A model generated the notes under the pieces. The model had not been told where the DNA came from. It did no database searches and was given only the letters and a program-made list of their open reading frames with translations. A stretch of DNA of 64,000 nt from Alphaproteobacteria bacterium (GTDB taxonomy: Bacteria; Myxococcota_A; UBA796; GCA-2862545), in contig JACKEP010000007.1 in NCBI GenBank assembly GCA_020632915.1, positions 62,001-126,000 on the forward strand. The letters run 5' to 3'. This document shows positions 16,820 through 28,601 of this stretch, in pieces (the stretch's first letter is position 1; every line of letters starts with the position of its first letter). The translations under genes and the position numbers were made by a program.

Positions 16820-17695
16820 ATGACGGCCCCGACCCACGACCCCACCCCGACCCACGACCCCACCCAGCTCGACCGGATCGAGCGCAAGCTCGACCAGATC
16901 CTCGCCCAGCACGCAGCCCTCGGTGAGCTGGTCGACGACGGGATGCACATCGCCCGCGCAGCGACCGCCGGCTGGTCACCCGCGCTGCTCGAGCTCGAGC
17001 GCAAGGGCTGGTTCGCGATGGGCGCCGAGCTGTTCCACGTCGTCGACGAAGCCGTGGCCGCCTACACCCCGGCCGACGTGCGCGGACTGGCCGATCACGT
17101 CGTCGAGATCCTCGACACGGTCCGCAACCTCACCCAGCCGGACGTGCTGGCCATCGCCAACGACGCCACGGACGTTCTCCACCACGCCGACCAGGTGGAA
17201 GGTGTCGGACCGGTGGCGATGCTGTCGGCCACCCGCGACGAGGACGTCCGACGCGGACTCGCGGTGATGCTGGAGGTGCTCCGCAAGGTCGGCCAGGCGA
17301 CCGGTGGCGACGGCACACCCGCGCGGCGTCCACAACCTTCGCCCGTCGTCGCGGGCCGCGCTCCGGTCCCCCCCGCGGCCTCACCCCCGGCGGCGCCCGC
17401 CACACCCGACACGCGGCTCGAAGCGCCTCCTGCGGACGACGCCACCGACACCTGGACGCGCGAGGTCGCGCTGGCGCGGGCCACCGAGGCCGGCATCACG
17501 CTCACCGACGCGCACTGGGTGGTCCTCGACTGGATGCGTGCCGAGCACGCGAGCACCGGCGTCTCCCCGAATGTGCGCCGCATCAGCCAGGGCGCCGACG
17601 TGCCCATCGCCGACCTGTACCGCCTGTTCCCGAACGGTCCGGGTCGCACGGCGGCCCGGATCGCTGGCATCCCCAAGCCCGCCGGCTGCATCTGA
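16820..17695 (+). CDS. DUF1641 - DsrC/TusE fusion protein (sulfur carrier)
   Basis: A 291-residue protein joining two sulfur-metabolism modules. Residues about 15-160 match DUF1641, the small helical protein commonly encoded beside SQR. A Pro/Ala linker (165-205) leads to a DsrC/TusE domain at about 210-291 with the family markers ITLTDAHW, LYRLFPNGP and the C-terminal arm IAGIPKPAGCI. The penultimate Cys290 (CysA) that carries sulfane sulfur is present. The second DsrC cysteine, expected 11 residues earlier, is replaced by Ala279, so it resembles TusE-like or single-Cys DsrC proteins that transfer sulfur but cannot form the DsrC trisulfide. It probably receives persulfide from SQR or the DsrE-like neighbour. 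The fusion is what I see; its function is inferred from the parts. Confidence 0.88.
   Translation: MTAPTHDPTPTHDPTQLDRIERKLDQILAQHAALGELVDDGMHIARAATAGWSPALLELERKGWFAMGAELFHVVDEAVAAYTPADVRGLADHVVEILDTVRNLTQPDVLAIANDATDVLHHADQVEGVGPVAMLSATRDEDVRRGLAVMLEVLRKVGQATGGDGTPARRPQPSPVVAGRAPVPPAASPPAAPATPDTRLEAPPADDATDTWTREVALARATEAGITLTDAHWVVLDWMRAEHASTGVSPNVRRISQGADVPIADLYRLFPNGPGRTAARIAGIPKPAGCI
16828..16863 (+). repeat. Perfect 18-base tandem duplication in the DUF1641-DsrC gene
   Basis: CCCGACCCACGACCCCAC occurs twice back to back, encoding a duplicated Pro-Thr-His-Asp-Pro-Thr hexapeptide at the very N-terminus. It lies in a disordered leader before the first helix, so copy-number change would be in frame and probably tolerated. 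Confidence 0.9.
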
Positions 17696-17709
17696 GCACA
17701 GGAGCCTGC

Positions 17710-18186
17710 ATGTCCCACCTGTCCACCGAGCCGCGCCGCATCGCGCTGATCTGCAGCAAGGGCGGTCTCGACGAGTGCTACCCGGCGCTGATCATGGCGA
17801 ACGCGGCCCGGATGTCGGGCATCGAGGCCCAGATCTTCTTCACGTTCTACGGCCTGGACGTGGTCACCGAAGCGCGCGTCGACCGCCTGCACGTCAACAT
17901 GGTCGGCAACCCCGCGAGCCCGATCCCGCCGTTCGTGGCGGGCTTGCCCGGCATGGAGCTGATGGCATCGAGCATGATGCGACACAAGCTCGCCGACCTC
18001 GACCTGCCGACCCCACGAGAGATGCTGCAGATCCTGTCCGCCGCCGGGTGCCGGCTGTGGGGGTGCGAGCTGGCGATGACCATGTTCGGCCGCACCCGCG
18101 CGGATCTCGTGCCCGAGGTCGACGATGTGATCACCGCCACCGACTTCTACGACAAGACGCCCGGCCACCACATCGTGTTCGTCTAG
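17710..18186 (+). CDS. DsrE-family sulfurtransferase (DsrE2-like)
   Basis: A 158-residue protein of the DsrE/DsrF superfamily. The N-terminal strand IALICSKGGLDECYPALIMANAA carries Cys15 and Cys23, and the conserved GCRLWGCELAMTMFG segment carries Cys114 and Cys119, the usual persulfide-carrying pair of DsrE2-type proteins. It lies 14 bases after the DUF1641-DsrC fusion in the SQR operon. It would accept sulfane sulfur and relay it to DsrC-like or TusA-like carriers in the cytoplasm or at the membrane face. Family assignment is good; the direction of sulfur flow is inferred. Confidence 0.87.
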   Translation: MSHLSTEPRRIALICSKGGLDECYPALIMANAARMSGIEAQIFFTFYGLDVVTEARVDRLHVNMVGNPASPIPPFVAGLPGMELMASSMMRHKLADLDLPTPREMLQILSAAGCRLWGCELAMTMFGRTRADLVPEVDDVITATDFYDKTPGHHIVFV

Positions 18187-18211
18187 CCACGGCGTGCGGG
18201 ACGGATGCGTG

Positions 18212-19093
18212 TCAGCGGGTGAACGCCGACACGAAGTCCCACACCGCCTTCGACATGTCGATCGCCTCGGAGACCGGCCCCGCGATGGACTCGGGCGCGA
18301 CCGGCTCCCCGCCCGGCCACTGGTGGCCGCCACCGACGATCTCCATCGCTTCCACGCTGGTGCCGGCGGCGCAGCCGGTCCACGTCCGCGTGTCGACGCT
18401 GGTGCCGTCGGCGGCGGGCTCGCCGGTGACCTCGGCCGGCTCGCCGGGACAGCCGAGCTGCTGCACCAGGTCGCCGACGATGGTGTCCTGGGGCTGGGCG
18501 ACCGTGGACTTGATGCCCGCGACCGGTCCGCCACCGATGGGGACCACCTGGTCCTCCGTGCCCGCCGCGAGCAGCACCGACACCGGCTCGCTGGGCTCGC
18601 ACCGGTAGTCCTCCAGCAGGCCGCCGGAGACCGACGCCACCGCCGCGACCAGATCGGACCGTTCGCACGCCAGCCGCATCGTGAAGAAGCCGCCGTTGCT
18701 GATGCCCGTGGCGTACACCCGGTCCTTGTCGATGCCGTAGGTCTCGGCCATGTCCTGCACGACGGTCTCGACGAGCGCGAGGTCGCCGGGCTCGCCGGAC
18801 GCATCGTTGCTCCAGTTGCCCGCCAGCGAGCTCGGGTAGGCCACCGCGAAGCCGCTTGCGTCGGCCAGGTCGTTGAACCCGGTGACCGGCGCCATCTTCT
18901 TGCCCTTGCTGAACGCGATGAACCCGCCGCCGTGGAACACCAGCAGCAGCGGCGCGCCGTCGGCGAGGTCGTCGGGGGTGTGGACGAACGCGTTTCGCGG
19001 CACGCCGTCGATGCGGTAGTCGAAGCGATCCAGGCCCGCGGGCACGCAGGCCGAGGTCGTCAGCAGCAGGAGCAGGGTCACCGGTGCGCGCAT
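18212..19093 (-). CDS. Lipoprotein esterase of the PHB-depolymerase/LpqC family
   Basis: A 293-residue alpha/beta hydrolase. I use the ATG at 19093 because GGAGG lies seven bases upstream; an ATG four codons earlier has no such site. The N-terminus MRAPVTLLLLLTTSAC is a lipobox (Cys16). The oxyanion HGGG-like loop is LVFHGGGFIAFSKG, the nucleophile Ser lies in GISNGGFF, the acid is probably the Asp in GTEDQVVP, and the His lies in GGGHQWPGG. These features match secreted polyhydroxybutyrate depolymerases and feruloyl/acetyl esterases. Substrate undetermined. It is convergent with the SQR operon and 85 bases from the sulfotransferase gene on the same strand. Confidence 0.88.
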   Translation of the reverse strand: MRAPVTLLLLLTTSACVPAGLDRFDYRIDGVPRNAFVHTPDDLADGAPLLLVFHGGGFIAFSKGKKMAPVTGFNDLADASGFAVAYPSSLAGNWSNDASGEPGDLALVETVVQDMAETYGIDKDRVYATGISNGGFFTMRLACERSDLVAAVASVSGGLLEDYRCEPSEPVSVLLAAGTEDQVVPIGGGPVAGIKSTVAQPQDTIVGDLVQQLGCPGEPAEVTGEPAADGTSVDTRTWTGCAAGTSVEAMEIVGGGHQWPGGEPVAPESIAGPVSEAIDMSKAVWDFVSAFTR

Positions 19094-19178
19094 CACGTCC
19101 TCCACGTCTGCGGAGGACGTACGCGACCGTCGCGGGGTTGGCGAGCGGACCGGGCGTCTCGTCCTGTCGCCGCCGCGC

Positions 19179-20255
19179 TCAGCTCGCGAGGCGTGCCACG
19201 CCGAGATCGTCGTCCCACCCCGCGGGCAGGTCGGGCGGATCCGGCATCTCGAACCCAGGGTACAGCGACCACGCCGCCGGGTTCACCTGGGCGAACAGGT
19301 CCTTTGACAGCTGGCTGTCGAAGAAGGCCGCGTCCCGCGACAGGCGCGCGGCCTGCAGGGTGACCTTCATGCTCCGCCCCACGGCAGGCAGGTCGGACAG
19401 CCAGCGTGAGAACACCGCCCAGCGGGACGGCTCCTCGGCCAACGGCGCGCGGGCGTAGCCGAACGCGTCCAGCGTGTGGCGGTTGAGGTACTCCACCAGC
19501 CGCAGGTCGACCGGGTCCCAGCCCGACCAGTCCGGCGGGCGCAGCCGGGACGGCGCCTTGCGGGCAGACGCGAACCACGGCACGGGCGGCAGGTCGTCGG
19601 GCTCGGGGAGGTGCTCGTGGTGGGCGAGCACGGCGTCGTCCCAGGGCTCCCCCACGAAGTCGAGCACCGCAGCCATCGTGGCGCGGGGGTCGTCGAGCAG
19701 ATCCTCCATGCGGATCTGCAGCAGCCGGTCGGTGTGCTTGCTCACCTGGTGGCGCTCGAGCTCGCACAGGCCCGAGCCCGCGACGAGGCTCGCCGGCGCC
19801 CACGGCATGCGCGCGAACGACCGCACCACCGCCCGGGGGTCGCGGACGATGCGCACCACCCGCGCGTCGGGGAAGTCGGCGAAGATGCGATCGAGGTTGC
19901 CCGCGTGCGACGGCGTCTTGTCGCCCCACCGCGGCTTGCCGTAGGCCTCCGCCTGCGCCTGCATCACCGCAGAGGCCACCACGCCCACCTCGTCACGGCC
20001 CACGTGGCGGGGCAGGTGCGCGAGCACGGCCCGGGGGTCGAGGCGCAGCCAGCGGAACGAGAAGGTCTGGAAGTAGTAGCGGAGGAAGTCCTCGCCGCTC
20101 GCCTTGCGCGGGAAGAGGGCGTCCCACACGTAGAACGACGCCTCCTGGGTGAGGTAGATGCGCGGGTGGGCGCACAGCATCATCCGCAGCAGCGTGGTGC
20201 CGGACCGGCCCGTGCCGATCACGAAGATGGGGCTGGTGCGGCTGTCCGCGCTCAC
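19179..20255 (-). CDS. Sulfotransferase family protein
   Basis: A 358-residue cytoplasmic sulfotransferase using PAPS. The 5'-phosphosulfate loop is FVIGTGRSGTTLLRMML near the N-terminus, and the 3'-phosphate motif is VVRIVRDPRAVVRSFAR. I start it at the GTG at 20255, which has GGAGG about nine bases upstream and gives the canonical short N-terminus before the loop; longer forms would add a region with no family similarity. The acceptor could be a glycan, lipid or sterol; sequence does not decide. Divergent from the DEAD-box helicase across a 205-base region that holds a GGCTGC...GCAGCC imperfect stem near 20401-20432 but no obvious gene. Confidence 0.88.
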   Translation of the reverse strand: MSADSRTSPIFVIGTGRSGTTLLRMMLCAHPRIYLTQEASFYVWDALFPRKASGEDFLRYYFQTFSFRWLRLDPRAVLAHLPRHVGRDEVGVVASAVMQAQAEAYGKPRWGDKTPSHAGNLDRIFADFPDARVVRIVRDPRAVVRSFARMPWAPASLVAGSGLCELERHQVSKHTDRLLQIRMEDLLDDPRATMAAVLDFVGEPWDDAVLAHHEHLPEPDDLPPVPWFASARKAPSRLRPPDWSGWDPVDLRLVEYLNRHTLDAFGYARAPLAEEPSRWAVFSRWLSDLPAVGRSMKVTLQAARLSRDAAFFDSQLSKDLFAQVNPAAWSLYPGFEMPDPPDLPAGWDDDLGVARLAS

Positions 20256-20460
20256 GGGGCGTCCCTCCAGGCGAGGCCCTTGGTAGCAGACGTCTCCGGC
20301 ACCCGCATCCGACCCGCGGGGACTGGACAGGGCTCTCACAACCGCATGACGCGGGACGCACGACGGCGGCCAACGCGCTAACAGGCCGCCCGCACGCGGC
20401 ACGGCTGCGACGACGCCACGACGGCAGCCGTCCCACCGCCACCAGGTGCACGGGAGCCTC

Positions 20461-22155
20461 ATGTCCGATCTCGACGCGCAGCCCACCGACGGTGGGTTCG
20501 GCGACCTGGGCCTGCTGCCCGCGCTGGTCGAATCCGTCACCCGCCTCGGGTACGAGGAGCCCACGCCGATCCAGGTCGAGGCGATCCCGGTCCTCGTGAG
20601 CGGTCGCGACCTGCTCGGCATGGCCGCCACCGGCACCGGCAAGACCGCCGCGTTCGCCCTGCCGCTCCTCCACCGCCTCGGTGAAGGCGCCGCCAGCGGC
20701 TCGAGTCCCCGCGCGCTGGTGCTCGTGCCCACCCGCGAGCTCGCCACCCAGGTCGCCCAGGCCGTCGAGAGCTACGCCGGCAAGCTCGGCATGAAGGTGC
20801 TCGCCGTCTACGGCGGCGCCCCGATGCACACCCAGATCCGTGCGCTCGCCAAGGGCGTCGATGTCGTCGTCGGCACGCCCGGCCGCGTCCGCGATCACCT
20901 CGAGCGGGGCTCGCTGGCGCTCGACGGCGTCCAGTACGCCGTACTCGACGAGGCCGACGAGATGCTCGACATGGGCTTCCAGGAAGACCTGGAGGCCATC
21001 CTGTCGGCGTCGCCGTCCACCCGCCAGACGGCGCTGTTCTCCGCCACGTTCCCCCACCGGCTCAAGGCCATCGCCGCCACCCACCTGCGCGACCCCGTGC
21101 GCGTGGAGATCGAGCGCGAGCAGCCCGAGCCCGGCGAGGCGCCGCGCGTGCGCCAGGTGGCGTGCGTGGTGCCGCGGGTCCACAAGCGCGCCGCCCTCGG
21201 CCGCCTGCTCGACCTCGAGGCCGGCGACACCACGCTGGTGTTCTGCCGCACCCGCACCGAGGTCGACGAACTCGCCGACTACCTCGACGGCCGGGGCCAC
21301 CACACCGAGGCCCTGCACGGTGGCATGGGCCAGGCCCAGCGCGACCGGGTGATGCAGCGCCTGCGCAGCGGCGCCGTCGACCTCGTGGTGGCCACCGACG
21401 TCGCCGCCCGCGGCCTCGACGTCGACCACCTCACCCACGTGGTCAACTACGACGTCCCCTCCGCGCCCGAGCAGTACGTCCACCGCATCGGGCGCACCGG
21501 CCGCGCCGGGCGCGAGGGCACGGCGATCACGCTCGTGGAGCCCCGCGAGCGGCGCCTGCTCGGCAACATCGAGCGCCTCACCCGCCAGCGCATCGAGGTG
21601 CTCGCGGTGCCCACCCTCGACGAGGTCCGGGCCGCGCGCGTCACCCGGCTGCGCCAGCGGGTGCTCGACCAGGTCGCCGAAGGGATCGACCCCACCTGGC
21701 GCGAGGCCGTCACCACGATGACCGAGGAGCACGACCTGCTCGACGTCACCGCCGCAGCGCTCCAGGTGCTCTCCACGGTGGCGTGGAACGCGCTCCCCGC
21801 CGAGGACGACCTGCCGCAGCTGGCCCCGCCGCCCGCCGCCGCCGCACGCCCCCCACGCGGCGGTCCCCGTCAGGGCAGCGACGCCCCGCCGGCGTGGGCC
21901 CGCCTGTACGTGGGCCTGGGCCGCCGCGACAACCTCCGCCCCGGCGACCTGTTCGGCGCCATCGTGGGGGAGACCGGCCTGGAGCGCAACGCGATCGGAG
22001 CGATCCGCATCACGGAGCGCTTCTCGCTGGTCGACGTGCCCGAGGATGCCGCCGACCTCGTCGTCACCACCCTGGGGCGGCTGCGGTGGAACGGCCGCAA
22101 GGTCGTCGCCCGTCGCGATCGCGGCACGCCGTCAGACGGGTCCGACGACCGCTGA
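20461..22155 (+). CDS. deaD: DEAD-box ATP-dependent RNA helicase with DbpA-type RNA-binding domain
   Basis: A 564-residue RNA helicase. In order: the Q motif region (FGDLGL...GYEEPTPIQ), Walker [23 protein letters not shown] ([13 protein letters not shown]), SAT, then the C-terminal RecA lobe with [11 protein letters not shown] and [11 protein letters not shown]. Residues about 480-560 ([27 protein letters not shown]...) match the DbpA C-terminal RNA-binding fold found in CsdA/DeaD proteins. It remodels structured RNA during ribosome assembly, mRNA turnover or cold adaptation. The ATG at 20461 with GGGAG upstream is preferred over one five codons earlier. Its 3' end overlaps the convergent acyltransferase gene by 24 bases. 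Confidence 0.95.
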   Translation: MSDLDAQPTDGGFGDLGLLPALVESVTRLGYEEPTPIQVEAIPVLVSGRDLLGMAATGTGKTAAFALPLLHRLGEGAASGSSPRALVLVPTRELATQVAQAVESYAGKLGMKVLAVYGGAPMHTQIRALAKGVDVVVGTPGRVRDHLERGSLALDGVQYAVLDEADEMLDMGFQEDLEAILSASPSTRQTALFSATFPHRLKAIAATHLRDPVRVEIEREQPEPGEAPRVRQVACVVPRVHKRAALGRLLDLEAGDTTLVFCRTRTEVDELADYLDGRGHHTEALHGGMGQAQRDRVMQRLRSGAVDLVVATDVAARGLDVDHLTHVVNYDVPSAPEQYVHRIGRTGRAGREGTAITLVEPRERRLLGNIERLTRQRIEVLAVPTLDEVRAARVTRLRQRVLDQVAEGIDPTWREAVTTMTEEHDLLDVTAAALQVLSTVAWNALPAEDDLPQLAPPPAAAARPPRGGPRQGSDAPPAWARLYVGLGRRDNLRPGDLFGAIVGETGLERNAIGAIRITERFSLVDVPEDAADLVVTTLGRLRWNGRKVVARRDRGTPSDGSDDR

Positions 22156-23190
22156 TCCGTCCGCGAGCGCGGCCACCTCGGCGTCCATGCGGGCCCACTG
22201 CGCCCGCAGCCACACCGCGCGCTCGGCGTCGCCCGCCGGGATCCGATCGGCGGGCACACGCCACCACCGCACCCGGACGACCGTGCCCACGGCGTCCCCG
22301 CGGAAGAACGCCCCGGCGGTCGCGACCGCTTCCAGGCCCACGTGGGCGCCGAAGACGACGTCGGCGCCGTCCGCCTCGCGCAGCAACGCGAGCACGCCTA
22401 CCTCGTGGGGCGGCAGCACGTGGGTGAGCCCCTCGGCGTAGGCAAGCGCGCCCGCGTCGCCCGCGTCACGGAGCCGGTCGAGGATCCGCGCCCGCTTCGC
22501 GGCGCTGAACCGCGTGCCCTCCGGGTAGATCAACACACCCTCGTCGGGGCCGAGCGCGCGCCCGAGGCTCGCGACGCGGTCCCGGTCGCCCTCCGGATCG
22601 ACGCCGTGCCGATCGACGAACACGGCGCCGACGCGGTGTCCCACGATGTCGAGCGCGGGCTGCCAGCGCAGCTCCCGCTTGAGCACGTACCGAAGGTCGG
22701 CGTGGCCGGGGATCTCCACGAGCCACGGCCCGAGCAGCACGTCCGCGAGGCTCGCGTGGCGCAGGCACACCACGCAGGGCGTGCCGTGGAGCGCTTCGGC
22801 ACCCGCTTGCACGACGCGCACCCCGAACAGCCCGAAGCCACCCTGGGCGAGCACCCGGGCCCACGTCCGCTTGAGCGCCCGGTGACGCGCCACGTAGGCC
22901 CGCGCGGGCGCCGGCCGCAGCACCTGCGCCACCCACAGGGCACCCGCCGCCAGCACGCCCGCCACGTCGGCGTGGAGCGCGAGCCCCACGAGCGCCACGG
23001 TCCGCAGGGCCCCCAGCCGTCGCCCCACCGTGGCGTCGTGGAGCGCGGCCGCCGTCACCGTCAGGGGCGCCAGCCCCCACCACAGCGCCGTCGCCAGCAC
23101 CCACACCGACACCGTGAGCAGACGTCGGGGCAGCCCCGCGCGCGGCGCGCCGAGCGACAGGGTCCACGGGACCGGCGCCGTCGCCATCAT
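22132..23190 (-). CDS. Lysophospholipid acyltransferase (PlsC-type) family protein
   Basis: A 352-residue membrane acyltransferase, longer than PlsC (about 240 residues) and closer to the YihG/LCLAT-like branch. Two or three hydrophobic segments occupy residues 20-110. The catalytic HxxxxD motif is RHASLADVLL and the phosphate-binding motif is YPEGTRFS. It would transfer an acyl chain to a lysophospholipid or related lipid at the inner membrane. Start at 23190; the next codon is also ATG. The C-terminus overlaps the helicase gene in the opposite direction. Confidence 0.88.
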   Translation of the reverse strand: MMATAPVPWTLSLGAPRAGLPRRLLTVSVWVLATALWWGLAPLTVTAAALHDATVGRRLGALRTVALVGLALHADVAGVLAAGALWVAQVLRPAPARAYVARHRALKRTWARVLAQGGFGLFGVRVVQAGAEALHGTPCVVCLRHASLADVLLGPWLVEIPGHADLRYVLKRELRWQPALDIVGHRVGAVFVDRHGVDPEGDRDRVASLGRALGPDEGVLIYPEGTRFSAAKRARILDRLRDAGDAGALAYAEGLTHVLPPHEVGVLALLREADGADVVFGAHVGLEAVATAGAFFRGDAVGTVVRVRWWRVPADRIPAGDAERAVWLRAQWARMDAEVAALADGSAVVGPV

Positions 23191-23257
23191 GGACCCGAGG
23201 GTACACGAAAGCGACCGACCCGCGGTGGCCCTCCGCAGCGCGGACCCCGCGCCGGCG

Positions 23258-24361
23258 TCAGCGGACGGCGACCTCGGTGGGGCGGGGCCCGGCGGCGCAC
23301 GCCAGCTCGGCGGCGTCCAGGCGCCCCTGGATCATGCTCCGGATGTCGGCGGGGCCGTCGCGCAGGAGCGGGCACAGCAGCCCGAGCGCCTTGTCGCTGC
23401 GCCCGAGCGCGAGCTGGACGTAGCCCAGGCCGAACCGGGCCTGGACGTTGGCCGGATCCATCGCGCGGGCCAGCTCGAAGTGGGTGCGCGCCGCCATCGG
23501 CTTGCTGTCGAGCAGGGCCCATCCCGCGTCGATGTGCGCGTCGAGCCCGACGTCGTCGACGCCTGGGCGATCGGTACCGGAGGCCGAGGGCGGCCCCTCG
23601 GACGCGGTCGACGCCGCGGTGCGGGCAGGCGACGCCTTCACGCCGACCCCGGCGTCCACCACCGTCGGCGCCGGCAGCGGGCGCGCCTCGCGACCGAGGA
23701 ACGGGCGGAGGTCGAGCCCGAGCATCGTCGGGTCGGTCGCGCGATCGCCGTCGGAGACGGGCAGCGCAGCGCGCGTCGGCGGCGCGTCGACCCCGGCCGA
23801 TGCGATCGGCGCGGCAGCGACCCGGGCCTGCAGCACGGGGGTGACCGCCGGTGTGACCACGGGTGCAGGCACGGATGTAAGGACAGGGACCGGCGTCGGC
23901 GGGTCGCCCGCCGGGACGGCGTGTTCGGCCGCGGGAACCATCGCCGCCACCGCGGCCGGCGCCGCGAGCCGCTCGGCCATGAACAGGCCGCCGACGAACG
24001 ATCCGATCAGCAGCACCCCCCAGACGCCGCCCACCAGCAGTCCGGCGCGCATCGAGGCCCCGAGCGCAGGGTGCGGTCGCTCGTCGTCGTCGCGATCCGC
24101 GCTCGCGGCGCGACGCACACGACGCGTGTGCCGTCCTCCCCCTTCCCGCTGGGCGTCGACGAGGACGCGGCCGGGCTGGCGCAGGTAGGTGCGCAGGGCG
24201 TCTTCGTCGAAGCTGGAGGGCGCGACCGTGCGCGCCTGCGTGGGCGCGGACGTGCCCGCCATCGTGCCCGAATCACCGCGGGTGGTCGCGCACGCGTAGG
24301 CGGTCTCGTCACCGAGCGTGGCGTCGTCGTTGCCTTCGAATCGGCGGTCCACGTAGCCCAT
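23258..24361 (-). CDS. Single-pass membrane protein with C-terminal TPR-like domain
   Basis: A 367-residue protein: a cytoplasmic N-terminus of about 100 residues, basic and acidic by turns (RRVRRAASADRDDDERPH), one transmembrane helix near 105-130 (GLLVGGVWGVLLIGSFVGGLFMA), a Pro/Ala/Val-rich periplasmic linker of about 130 residues, and a C-terminal helical repeat (AGWALLDSKPMAARTHFELARAMDPANVQARFGLGYVQLALGR) that reads as two TPR units. Such proteins are often scaffolds, but no partner is visible here. The start ATG at 24361 is preceded by GGAGAG and GAGGG. Divergent from the DT-repeat protein gene. Confidence 0.75.
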   Translation of the reverse strand: MGYVDRRFEGNDDATLGDETAYACATTRGDSGTMAGTSAPTQARTVAPSSFDEDALRTYLRQPGRVLVDAQREGGGRHTRRVRRAASADRDDDERPHPALGASMRAGLLVGGVWGVLLIGSFVGGLFMAERLAAPAAVAAMVPAAEHAVPAGDPPTPVPVLTSVPAPVVTPAVTPVLQARVAAAPIASAGVDAPPTRAALPVSDGDRATDPTMLGLDLRPFLGREARPLPAPTVVDAGVGVKASPARTAASTASEGPPSASGTDRPGVDDVGLDAHIDAGWALLDSKPMAARTHFELARAMDPANVQARFGLGYVQLALGRSDKALGLLCPLLRDGPADIRSMIQGRLDAAELACAAGPRPTEVAVR

Positions 24362-24460
24362 CCCTCACGTCTCTCCCCATCATCGGACCCAGGCGTCCAG
24401 CCTTTCAGAATTGACGCAACCGTCCGGGATTGCGGACGTGTCGGTCTACATCCAGCGTAT

Positions 24461-24472
24461 CGATCATGATCG
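24461..24472. promoter_or_regulatory. Perfect 12-base palindrome in a 271-base divergent intergenic region
   Basis: CGATCATGATCG lies near the middle of 24362-24632, the longest gene-free stretch in the window and clearly less GC-rich than its surroundings. It sits between the TPR membrane protein gene and the DT-repeat surface protein gene, so it could serve either promoter. A TTGACG hexamer occurs at 24411 but no well-spaced -10 follows. I see no small RNA or ORF of note in the region. Confidence 0.35.
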
Positions 24473-24632
24473 ACATCCGTGTACTCATCGTCAAGTCCTC
24501 TTTTCGGTTCTTCCTGATTTCTAGCCCTTCCCTGTTCGGGGGATGGATCGACAAAAACAACGTACATCCGTGCGGTCCTCCTCACATCCGATCCACCGCG
24601 ACCGATGCAAACGGCATCTGCAGGAGGATGGG

Positions 24633-26794
<2,162 letters not shown>

Positions 26795-26798
<4 letters not shown>

Positions 26799-28537
26799 TC
26801 GCCCTGTGGCTCGCCACCGCGCTCGCCTGGGCGCAGGAGGCCGACCCCATCCAGCCCGCCGTCGACGCGCAGCTCCTGCGGCCGTCGATCGACAGCCTCG
26901 CCACGTTCGCCGTGGACCCCACCGACCGCATCGACGGGCAGCGCGCCTTCGCCCGCGTCGTCTTCGGCTACGCGCGGGAGCCGCTCGTCGCGCTCGCCGA
27001 GGACGGCCGCCGCGTCGCCCTGGTCCGCGACATGGTGCACGCCGACCTCGTCGGCGCCTACCAGCTCGGTCCGTTCCGGCTCGGCGTCGATCTGCCTGTC
27101 GTGTACGGACGGGGCGAGCTGGCCGAGGGCGGCGGGCTCGGTGACCTGCGCATCGACGCCCGCGGCACGCTGCTCACGCGGCGTCGGTTCCCCGTCGGCC
27201 TCGCCCTGGCGGCGTCCGTCGTCACCCCCACCTCCACCGCGCGCACGGTCAGCCTCGGCAGCGGCGGCGTGAGCTGGGACGCGCGGGTGCTGCTCGACGG
27301 CCAGGCGGGCCCCGCCTGGCTCGGCCTGTCGCTGGGCGTGGGCGGCGCACCCCGCGTCAGCCTCGACAACCTGGACTGGAAGGTCCAGCTCACGCCGGCG
27401 CTCGCGACCGCGGTGCGGGTCCACCGCGACGTCCAGGTCTCCGCCGAGCTGATCGCCCGGGTCGGGGTCACCGGGGCGCCCCAGTGGGACACCACGCCGA
27501 TGGAGGCCCTGGTCGGCACCACCGTCGACACCCGCAAGGGCGTCGCCGTGCGGTTCGGGGTGGGGGCCGGCCTGTCCCCCGGCCTGGGCGCCGCCGTCGC
27601 GCGCGGCCTGATCGGCCTCGACTACCTCAAGCCGCCTCCGCCTCCGCCGGTCGATCCCTGCGCGCCCGACCCGACGGCGCCCGGGTGCCCCGATGCCCGC
27701 GTCACCGTGGGCGTGGACGTCCGCGACCTCGACGGACGCGCGATCCCCGACGCCGTCGTCACCGTGGACGGCTCGCTGCCCATCGAGGGCGGCTGGGCCC
27801 TGCCCCCGGGCAGCTACGTCGTGACTGCGCGCGCGCCGGGCTTCCTGCCGCGACAGCAGACGGTCGACGTGCCCGACGTCGCCACGCTCACCGCCCAGAT
27901 GCTGCTGCAGCGCGACCCCGGCGTCGGCCAGGGCACGGTTCGCCTCGAAGTGGTCGACGACGAGGGCGCCCCCGTCAGCGCGGCGTGGGCCACCACGGAC
28001 GCCCACGGCGACCTCGAGGGCGGCACCGGCGCCCTCGTGCTCCCCGCCGGCCGCAACTACGTCACGGTCACGGCCCCGGGGCGGGGCGCCGTGGCGCTGC
28101 GGCTCGACGTCGAGGCCGACAGCACCGACACGGTGCAGGTGATGCTGGCCCGCCCGCGGGTCACCGTGCGCGACACGTTCCTCGAGCTCGACGGCAAGGT
28201 GTTCTTCGACACCGACAAGGCCACGATCAAGGCCGAGAGTCACCCGCTCCTGCGCGAGGTCGCGGCCGCGATCCTCGGTCACCCCGACCTGCTCCGCATC
28301 CGCATCGAGGGCCACACCGACAGCCGCGGCTCGGACCTGTACAACCTCCAGCTGTCCCAGGCGCGGGCCGAGTCCGTCCGCCAGTTCCTCATCGACAGCG
28401 GCGTCCAGCCCGACCGTCTCGTGGCGGTGGGCCTGGGCGAGTCCCAGCCGATCGACGACGGGGACGACGAGGTGGCGTGGTCCGTCAACCGACGGGTCCA
28501 GCTGCTCATCCTCGAGCGCACGCCCACCACGCCGTGA
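26795..28537 (+). CDS. OmpA-family outer-membrane protein with carboxypeptidase-regulatory-like domains
   Basis: A 580-residue exported protein translationally coupled to the DT-repeat protein. A short signal peptide (MIALWLATALAWAQE) precedes about 270 residues of beta-rich sequence like an outer-membrane barrel (LGDLRIDARGTLLTRRRFPVGLAL...). After a Pro-rich hinge (PPPPPPVDPC) come two Ig-like repeats of the carboxypeptidase-regulatory type (VGVDVRDLDGRAIPDAVVTVDG; VRLEVVDDEGAPVSAAW). The C-terminal about 125 residues are an OmpA peptidoglycan-binding domain: FFDTDKATIK, IEGHTDSRGSDLYNLQLSQARAE, and NRRVQ near the end. It should tie the outer membrane to peptidoglycan and may anchor or export the acidic stalk protein. 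The role in anchoring is inferred. Confidence 0.92.
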
Positions 28538-28601
28538 GGTCGCTCGCCGGCGGTGGGCGCCTCCCGCTGCCGGTCCCGACCGTGTCTGTTTGGGTCCCGA
28601 T

